DNA of 64,000 nucleotides from Halostella litorea. GTDB taxonomy: Archaea; Halobacteriota; Halobacteria; Halobacteriales; Natronoarchaeaceae. The translations under genes were made by a program, and so were the position numbers. Below are positions 58,237 through 64,000 of this stretch, in pieces (position 1 is the stretch's first letter; every line of letters starts with the position of its first letter). The notes under the pieces were generated by a model. It was not told where the DNA came from. It worked only from the letters and a program-made list of their open reading frames with translations, and ran no database searches. The stretch is from the NCBI RefSeq assembly GCF_004785955.1, contig NZ_SJER01000001.1, forward strand, positions 62,001 to 126,000, written 5' to 3'.

Positions 58237-59378
58237 ACCTGCGGTTCGAGCGTCTCGACGGCGTCGAGCCGGCGGTTCCACAGCGCCTCGCCGGTGCGGC
58301 CGTCGAAGATGTGGACCGCGTCCTCGGGGACGTGCGCGACGACGGACTGGCCGGCCTCGACGCGGCGCATCCCGTCGACGGTGACGACGAAGGTCCGGCC
58401 GCTGTCGCTCCCGTCGAACGTGAGGTACACGTTGTTCTCGTCGCCCATCGGCTCGACGACGTCGACGGTCGTCGCGAAGTCGTGCTCGCCGGAGCCGTCG
58501 GTCGTCACCTCGATGTCCTCCGGGCGGACCCCGAGCGTGAGGTCTTTCTTCCCCTCGACGGCCGCGGCCGTCTCGCGGGACAGCGGGTACTCGAAGCCCT
58601 CCCCGACGAGCGTGCCGTCGGCGTTCTCCACCTCGAAGAAGTTCATCGACGGCTCGCCGATGAAGCCGGCGACGAAGCGGTTGTTCGGCTCGTGGTAACA
58701 CTCCAGGGGCGTGCCGACCTGCTGGAGCTTCCCGTCGTCGAGGACGGCGATCTGGTCGCCCATCGTCATCGCCTCGGTCTGGTCGTGGGTGACGTAGATC
58801 GTCGTCGTCCCCAGGTCCTCCTGGATGCGCTGGAGCTCCGTCCGCATCTGCGAGCGGAGCTTCGCGTCCAGGTTGCTGAGCGGCTCGTCCATGAGGAACA
58901 CTTCGGGGTCCCGGACGATGGCGCGGCCCAGCGCGACGCGCTGTTGCTGGCCGCCCGAGAGGTCTCGGGGCTTCCGGTCCAGCAGGTCGTCGATGCCCAT
59001 CATCTCCGCGGCCTCCTCGACGCGGGCGTCGATCTCGTCGTCGGGCATGTCCGTCGACTCCTGGAGGCCGAACGCCATGTTCGTCCGCACGGTCATGTGC
59101 GGGTACAGGGCGTACGACTGGAACACCATCGCGATGTCGCGCTCGGACGGCTTCTTGTCGTTCAGCAGGGAGCCGCCGAGGCGTATCTCGCCGTCGGTGA
59201 TCGATTCGAGTCCGGCGACCATCCGCAGGGTCGTCGACTTCCCGCAGCCCGACGGGCCGACGAGCACGAGGAAGTCACCGTCGTCGATGTCGGCGGACAC
59301 GTCGTCGACGGCGACGATGTCGCTCCCGTCGTCGTCGACGAACACTTTCGTCACGTGGTCGAGTGTGAGTTCTGCCAT
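58233..59378 (-). CDS. ABC transporter ATP-binding protein (UgpC/MalK-like)
   Basis: A 381-residue ATPase for carbohydrate uptake. Walker [10 protein letters not shown], signature [14 protein letters not shown], Walker [17 protein letters not shown]-loop [10 protein letters not shown]. The C-terminal OB-type domain (residues about 240-381) and the piece [10 protein letters not shown] are of the MalK/UgpC type. It is the last gene of a four-gene ABC unit (solute-binding, two permeases, ATPase) on the minus strand. Substrate not known. Confidence 0.9.
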   Translation of the reverse strand: MAELTLDHVTKVFVDDDGSDIVAVDDVSADIDDGDFLVLVGPSGCGKSTTLRMVAGLESITDGEIRLGGSLLNDKKPSERDIAMVFQSYALYPHMTVRTNMAFGLQESTDMPDDEIDARVEEAAEMMGIDDLLDRKPRDLSGGQQQRVALGRAIVRDPEVFLMDEPLSNLDAKLRSQMRTELQRIQEDLGTTTIYVTHDQTEAMTMGDQIAVLDDGKLQQVGTPLECYHEPNNRFVAGFIGEPSMNFFEVENADGTLVGEGFEYPLSRETAAAVEGKKDLTLGVRPEDIEVTTDGSGEHDFATTVDVVEPMGDENNVYLTFDGSDSGRTFVVTVDGMRRVEAGQSVVAHVPEDAVHIFDGRTGEALWNRRLDAVETLEPQV

Positions 59379-59410
59379 ATGTTAGGTCGTGTGTGGGTGA
59401 GTGGTGATAG

Positions 59411-60331
59411 TCATGTCGCCGCTCCCTCCGCGAACTCCTCGCCGAACATCACGTAGACGACGAGGGTCGGGAGCGCCGTCAGGAGCGCCCCGGCCATCCG
59501 CAGGCCGAAGTCGGTTCCCTGCTGTGCCTCGCCCAGACCCGCCAGGATGAGCGTCACCGGCGCGGCCTCGCTGCTCCCGCTGGAGATCAGGATCAGCGCG
59601 AACAGCAGTTCGTTCCAGATCTGGGTGAACTGGTAGATGAGCACGACCGCGAACATCGGCGTCGACAGCGGGAACACGATCCGCCGGTAGATCCGGCGGA
59701 TGCTCGCGCCGTCCAGCCGTGCGGCCTCGATCATCTCGACGGACATCGACTTGTAGAACGACCGGAACAGGATCGTACAGATCGGGATGCCGTAGGCGAT
59801 GTGCGTGATGACCAGTTTGAGCAGGTCCGCGTAGTCCGCGGGGACCACCGGACTCTGCCAGACGAACCAGAACAGGTCGTCGACCGGGAAGTAGATCGAC
59901 CAGAACTGGGTCAGCGGTACGAGCACCGCCTGGTACGGGATGAAGATCCCGGCCACGAACAGCGCCAGGATGGGGATCTGCCCCTTCCAGCTGATCTGGG
60001 TGAGGCCGTAGGCGGCCATGCTCCCCAGCAGCGCGGAGAAGACGGTCGCCGGCACGGCCATCACGACGCTGTTGAACAGCCCGCTCGCGAGCTGGTCGAA
60101 CGCCGTCTGCCACTTGGCGAGGGTGAAGCCGTCGCCGAGCGGCGGCGCGTACGGCGCGGTCCCCGTGACCGCGCCCGAGGTCTTGAGCGACGTCACCAGC
60201 CCCGTTTCGATGGGGACGAGGAAGAAGCCGACCAGCAGGACGAGCACCGAGTAGAGGCCGACCCGCTTGCCGCTGATCCCGCTGCCCGTTCCGGTCGACT
60301 CGTCCGTCGTCGTGGATGTTTCCCCGCTCAT
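59411..60331 (-). CDS. Carbohydrate ABC transporter permease (MalG-like)
   Basis: A 306-residue permease with about six membrane segments. A Thr/Ser-rich N-terminal tail (ETSTTTDESTGTGSGISG) precedes the first helix. The EAA motif is EAARLDGASIRRIYRRIVFP. ATG at 60331 overlaps the stop of the other permease (ATGA). It pairs with the MalF-like permease upstream and the ATPase downstream. Confidence 0.88.
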   Translation of the reverse strand: MSGETSTTTDESTGTGSGISGKRVGLYSVLVLLVGFFLVPIETGLVTSLKTSGAVTGTAPYAPPLGDGFTLAKWQTAFDQLASGLFNSVVMAVPATVFSALLGSMAAYGLTQISWKGQIPILALFVAGIFIPYQAVLVPLTQFWSIYFPVDDLFWFVWQSPVVPADYADLLKLVITHIAYGIPICTILFRSFYKSMSVEMIEAARLDGASIRRIYRRIVFPLSTPMFAVVLIYQFTQIWNELLFALILISSGSSEAAPVTLILAGLGEAQQGTDFGLRMAGALLTALPTLVVYVMFGEEFAEGAAT

Positions 60332-61311
60332 AGGTTCCCGTGCTTGTGCTGGTGGTAGAGGTACGGTGCGACGATGCTCAGCGCGAGCAGGAACAGCAGG
60401 ATCGCGATCGCCGAACCGTACGCGAACTCGTTTCTGCTGTACGCGGTCCTGACCATCAGGGTCGGGAGGATGTCGGCCCCCTTCGGCGGCCGGTAGCCGC
60501 CCACGAGCGCGTACAGGAAGTCGAACGCCTTGAGCGCGAACACCATCAACACGACGGTGGCGCTCACCATCGCGTTGCGAAGCTGCGGGATGATGACCCG
60601 CCAGTACATCTTGATCGTGCTCGCGCCGTCGACCCGGGCCGCTTCGTAGTGCTCGTCGGGGATCGACTGGAGCGTGGCGAGGTAGACGACCATCGTGTAG
60701 CCGCTGAACTGCCACACCAGCGCGAACACGACCGCGCCGAGCACCAGTTGCGGGTCACCGATCCAGCTGTACGGGCCGAGGCCGACCACGCCGAGAATGC
60801 CGTTTACGATCCCGTCCTCGACGTTGTAGAGCCACAGCCAGAACTGGGCCGTGACGACGAACGACAGGCTCATCGGGAGCAGGTAGATCGTCCGGAACCC
60901 GTTTTTGAACCGGATCTGCCGGTCGAGCAGGATCGCCAGCACGAGCCCGATGACCAGACAGACGACGATGAACGAGACGATGAGCACGACCGTGTTCCGG
61001 GCGGCGACGATGAACTGGGAGTCGTTGAACGCCCGAGTGTACATCTCGAAGTCGAGCGACGAGTAGTCGATCGGCCCGAACCCGCTGTGGTCGGTCAGCG
61101 AGATGAGGGCGTTCCAGGCGATCGCGCCGTACACGAAAAAGCCCATCAGCAGGAACGGCGGGAGCCAGAAGGGGCTGGACTCGATGAGGTCGCTGTCGAG
61201 CCTGTCGCGCAACCCCGAGGACTCCTCGACCGTCCCGCCGTCCGCGCGGACCTCCTCGTCGTTGTCTTTGCCGACGAGTAACCGTTTTGCGGCGGTCAAT
61301 AAATGGCGCAT
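60328..61311 (-). CDS. Carbohydrate ABC transporter permease (MalF-like)
   Basis: A 327-residue permease with about six membrane segments after a charged N-terminal stretch of about 45 residues. The EAA motif reads EAARVDGASTIKMYWRVIIP. It begins with ATG at 61311, 18 nt after the solute-binding gene's stop, and its own stop overlaps the next permease. Part of one transporter. Confidence 0.88.
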   Translation of the reverse strand: MRHLLTAAKRLLVGKDNDEEVRADGGTVEESSGLRDRLDSDLIESSPFWLPPFLLMGFFVYGAIAWNALISLTDHSGFGPIDYSSLDFEMYTRAFNDSQFIVAARNTVVLIVSFIVVCLVIGLVLAILLDRQIRFKNGFRTIYLLPMSLSFVVTAQFWLWLYNVEDGIVNGILGVVGLGPYSWIGDPQLVLGAVVFALVWQFSGYTMVVYLATLQSIPDEHYEAARVDGASTIKMYWRVIIPQLRNAMVSATVVLMVFALKAFDFLYALVGGYRPPKGADILPTLMVRTAYSRNEFAYGSAIAILLFLLALSIVAPYLYHQHKHGNL

Positions 61312-61329
61312 TGGAAGATGGGGGCGGTG

Positions 61330-62643
61330 TTACTCCTGGACGACGCCCATGAGGCCCTCGGTGGCCGCGTCGACGTTGTACGGGCCGGTGAACTCCGAGG
61401 TGATGACCTCCTTCAGGCTCTCGAGCTGGGACGGGCTCACGGCGAGGCCGTGGGCGATGGTCGGCGGGAGCTCCTCGGCGTTCTGGAACTCCTCCATCGT
61501 CTGCTGGAGGTACGGGCCGAACTCGTCCTTCGACACGTCGGTCCGGGTCGGGATCGACCCCTTGCGGCTGTTGAAGTCGATCTGGGCCTGCTCGCCGCCG
61601 ACGTACTTCATGAACGTCTTGGTCGCCTCGGGCGAGGGGTTCTCGCCGCTGTTGTCGACCGGGTAGATGAACGAGTCGATGTGGAACGTGTAGAGGCCGT
61701 CGGTGCCCGGGAACGGGACGTAGCCCCAGTCCTCCTCGTAGGTCATGTCGTTGTTCCGGTACGCGCCGGCGGCCCAGTTACCCTGGTGGATGAACGCCGC
61801 CTCGCCGTTCATGATCTTGCTGTTGGACTCCGTCAGCCCGATCGAGGAGGCGTCGTCGTTGATGTAGTTCTCGAGGATCTCCGCCGTCGTCTGGAGCGCG
61901 CTGTTGACGGCGTTCTCCGCGTCGCCGCCCTCGACGAAGTTCATGTAGGAGTCGTACCCCTCCTGGCCGAGCAGGACGACGGCGAACAGCTGCAGCGTCG
62001 TCCAGGGGGCGACCATCGCCTGTGCCATCGGGACGGCGTCCGTGTTGTCCTGGACCTGGCCGAGCGCGTCGAGCAGGCCGTCGACGCTGGAGATCTCGGT
62101 GGGGTCGACGCCCGCCTCCTCGACGACGCTGACGTTGTAGAAGAGGCAGTTCAGCCGGTGGGAGCCGATCGGCACCGCGGAGTAGCTCCCGTTGACGTTA
62201 CACAGTTCGGCGGCCTCGTCGACGTGGGCGTCCTTCAGGTTGGCATCGTCCCAGACGTCCTCCTCGATGTCGCCGAGCACGCCGTCGTACTGCTCCAGGT
62301 TGCGGCCGGGCCACCCGGCGAAGGAGGACGGCGGGTCGTTGCTGCTCAGCCGGTTGCTGACGACGGTGTCGAGGTTCTCGTTGCCGCCGCCGCCGATCGG
62401 CTCGATGTTCGTGTCGACGTCGCCGTGTTCCTCGCGGAAGCCCTCGAACAGGGCCTCGCCGGCCGCCTTCCCGTCGCCGCCGGTCCAGCCGTGCAGGACG
62501 TTCAGCGTCCCCGATCCGCCGTCGCCCCCGGTGATCGCGCTCAGGCATCCCGCGGCACCCGTCATCCCGATAGCACCGGCCGCGCCGGTGGTCTTGAGTA
62601 TCGTACGACGTGTAAGGTCGTCAGTATTGGTTTCGTCTGTCAT
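61330..62643 (-). CDS. Carbohydrate ABC transporter solute-binding lipoprotein
   Basis: A 437-residue binding protein. The N-terminus has the twin-arginine motif RRTILKTTGAAG and then TGAAGCLSAI, a Tat signal with a lipobox Cys, so it is a lipid-anchored extracellular protein as usual in haloarchaea. The mature part has the type-1 fold (LNVLHGWTGGDGKAAGEALF, AFIHQGNWAAGAYRNN). ATG at 62643 is chosen from the Tat signal. It is the first gene of the transporter unit. Substrate may be a sugar or glycerol-phosphate-like compound; not determined. Confidence 0.88.
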   Translation of the reverse strand: MTDETNTDDLTRRTILKTTGAAGAIGMTGAAGCLSAITGGDGGSGTLNVLHGWTGGDGKAAGEALFEGFREEHGDVDTNIEPIGGGGNENLDTVVSNRLSSNDPPSSFAGWPGRNLEQYDGVLGDIEEDVWDDANLKDAHVDEAAELCNVNGSYSAVPIGSHRLNCLFYNVSVVEEAGVDPTEISSVDGLLDALGQVQDNTDAVPMAQAMVAPWTTLQLFAVVLLGQEGYDSYMNFVEGGDAENAVNSALQTTAEILENYINDDASSIGLTESNSKIMNGEAAFIHQGNWAAGAYRNNDMTYEEDWGYVPFPGTDGLYTFHIDSFIYPVDNSGENPSPEATKTFMKYVGGEQAQIDFNSRKGSIPTRTDVSKDEFGPYLQQTMEEFQNAEELPPTIAHGLAVSPSQLESLKEVITSEFTGPYNVDAATEGLMGVVQE

Positions 62644-62898
62644 GTTCCTGCCTCTGTTGAGACTCACACGAAAGATAATAGGGAAGTAACTTAAGCTTTT
62701 CCCAAATTAATTCGTGAACGAGTGAACTTTTTATATAACTCGAATTATATTTCTCCACGGACCTGTTCGCCGGCGGTTTCGTGGAGTATGTACTTTCGGG
62801 GCGCCGAGGATAAGCCTTCGCCGTCCGGGACGGGGCCGAACGGGTCGGCTCGGCGGCGTTCCGGTGGCTTTTACCCCGTACCGGTCCGACGGTCGGGT
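62644..62898. promoter_or_regulatory. AT-rich divergent gap before the ABC transporter and fumC
   Basis: A 255-bp gap. On the minus strand an AT-rich part (agttatataaaaagttc) is a candidate promoter for the transporter, giving it a leader. On the plus strand gcttttac at 62867-62874 lies about 25-30 nt before the fumC ATG, a good leaderless start. No clear operator is seen. Confidence 0.55.
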
Positions 62899-64000
62899 AT
62901 GTCCGACGATTACCGCACGGAGCGGGACAGCCTCGGCGAGATGCGCGTGCCGGCGGACGCGTACTGGGGCGCACAGACCCAGCGCGCGGTCGAGAACTTC
63001 CCGATCAGCGGGCTGACGTTCGGCCGGCGGTTCGTCCGCGCGCTCGGCGTGGTGAAGAAGGCCGCCGCACAGGCCAACCTCGACCTGGAACTGATCCCCG
63101 AGGAGAAAGGCGAGGCCATCGTCGTTGCCGCCGACGAGGTCATCGCCGGCGAGCACGACGACCAGTTCCCCGTCGACGTGTTCCAGACCGGGTCGGGCAC
63201 CTCGACGAACATGAACGCCAACGAGGTGATCGCCAACCGCGCGACCGAGATCTACGGCGGCGAGGTCGGCACCCGCGAGATCCACCCGAACGACCACGTC
63301 AACTTCGGGCAGTCCAGCAACGACGTGATCCCGACCGCGATGCACGTCGCCTCGCTGGAGGCCGTCGAGAAGGACCTCATCCCCGCGCTCGACACGCTCC
63401 GCGAGGCGCTCGAAGCCAAGGAAGACGAGTTCGACGACGTGGTCAAGACCGGCCGCACGCACCTCCAGGACGCCACGCCCGTCCGCCTCGGGCAGGAGTT
63501 CGGCGGCTACCGCACGCAGGTCGAGAAGGGCCTCGCGCGCGTTGACAACACCCGCGAACACCTCGCCGAACTCGCGCTCGGCGGCACCGCCGTCGGCACG
63601 GGGCTGAACACCCACGAGGACTTCCCCGGCCTCGTCGCCGAGTACGTCACCAAGGAGACCGGCGTCCAGTTCCGCGAGGCCGACGACCACTTCGAGGCCC
63701 AGGCCGCCCACGACGCGATGAGCGAGGCCCACGGCGCGCTCCGGACGGTCGCCGGGTCGCTCAACAAGGTCGCCAACGACCTCCGCCTGCTCGCGTCCGG
63801 CCCGCGCAACGGGCTGGGCGAGATCGAACAGCCCGAGAACCAGCCCGGGTCGTCGATCATGCCCGGCAAGATCAACCCCGTCGTCGCCGAGGCGGTCAAC
63901 CAGGTCCACAAGCAGGTGGTCGGCAACGACGCCGCCGTCTCCGCCGGCGCTGCCGAGGGCCAGATCGACCTCAACCTGTACAAGCCCGTCATCGCGTACA
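62899..64000 (+). CDS. fumC: Class II fumarate hydratase, 3' end outside window
   Basis: The first 367 codons of FumC, which converts fumarate to malate in the TCA cycle. SDDYRTERDSLGEMRVPADA begins the protein. FQTGSGTSTNMNANEVI and GRTHLQDATPVRLG are substrate-site regions, and GSSIMPGKINP is the family signature, all present. The C-terminus lies beyond base 64000. ATG at 62899 with a TATA-like box at 62867. It stands apart from the transporter, which is divergent. Confidence 0.95.
   Translation, partial: MSDDYRTERDSLGEMRVPADAYWGAQTQRAVENFPISGLTFGRRFVRALGVVKKAAAQANLDLELIPEEKGEAIVVAADEVIAGEHDDQFPVDVFQTGSGTSTNMNANEVIANRATEIYGGEVGTREIHPNDHVNFGQSSNDVIPTAMHVASLEAVEKDLIPALDTLREALEAKEDEFDDVVKTGRTHLQDATPVRLGQEFGGYRTQVEKGLARVDNTREHLAELALGGTAVGTGLNTHEDFPGLVAEYVTKETGVQFREADDHFEAQAAHDAMSEAHGALRTVAGSLNKVANDLRLLASGPRNGLGEIEQPENQPGSSIMPGKINPVVAEAVNQVHKQVVGNDAAVSAGAAEGQIDLNLYKPVIAY

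Noticed and set aside
1-64000. tRNA or rRNA genes, IS elements with a transposase, and prophage genes
   Set aside because: I looked in the gaps and in the reading frames and saw no cloverleaf, no transposase motif and no phage structural gene.

Overview
The window is chromosomal DNA of a halophilic archaeon (class Halobacteria). The evidence is very GC-rich coding sequence, strongly acidic proteins, many genes that appear leaderless with a TATA-like box about 25-30 nt before the ATG, an Orc1/Cdc6-type replication origin, and archaeal N-glycosylation (agl) genes. About 60 genes are supported. Function calls come from reading the sequence and recalling protein families; no database search was run.

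Layout. 1-4.8 kb: the end of a ferritin-like gene, a small hypothetical gene, then a replication origin (five origin-recognition-box-like repeats around an AT-rich unwinding region) next to orc1, a 38-bp tandem repeat array, an MBL-fold hydrolase and a VOC protein. 4.8-13.1 kb: hypothetical and membrane genes, a divergent AglB (STT3) paralogue, an UppP-type lipid phosphatase, a JAMM-like protein, a ribbon-helix-helix protein and aglJ. 13.2-24.7 kb: a TrmB-type regulator lies between two copies of one palindromic operator. A tightly coupled nucleotide-sugar operon follows (UDP-sulfoquinovose synthase-like, two further SDR epimerases, two sugar nucleotidyltransferase/acyltransferases, glmS), facing aglM, an epimerase and aglF on the other strand. 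24.7-34.1 kb: an AT-rich gap and a block of genes with visibly lower-GC codon use (flippase, GT-C transferase, sulfatase-like protein, DUF2304-GT2 fusion, polysaccharide deacetylase, UPF0104 protein, phosphodiesterase-like protein), probably acquired. 34.1-43.1 kb: typical GC-rich genes again, namely a sulfatase-like gene, a second flippase paralogous to the first, GT4, aglG, the canonical aglB and a DUF368 carrier-lipid transporter. 43.3-53.3 kb: a zinc-ribbon membrane protein, a membrane protein, a degenerate Orc1-like ATPase downstream of glpABC, then divergent glpK and a membrane protein that may handle glycerol. 53.4-64 kb: phosphoglycolate phosphatase, small proteins, a Drg GTPase, a tandem glyoxalase-like protein, fen, a complete carbohydrate ABC transporter and the start of fumC.

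How the genes fit together: most of 5-43 kb can be read as one surface-glycan programme. It makes activated sugars (glmS, nucleotidyltransferases, SqdB-like, epimerases, aglM, aglF), assembles them on dolichol phosphate (aglJ, aglG, other transferases), flips the lipid-linked glycan (two flippases), modifies it (deacetylase, sulfatase/phosphatase-superfamily enzymes), transfers it to protein (aglB) and may recycle the lipid carrier (UppP-like, DUF368). The glp block handles glycerol catabolism. The points most worth testing are the paired TrmB operators, the AglB paralogue that has lost its WWDYG motif, the DUF368 gene beside aglB, the Orc1-like gene in the glp operon, and an SDR gene with no standard start codon.
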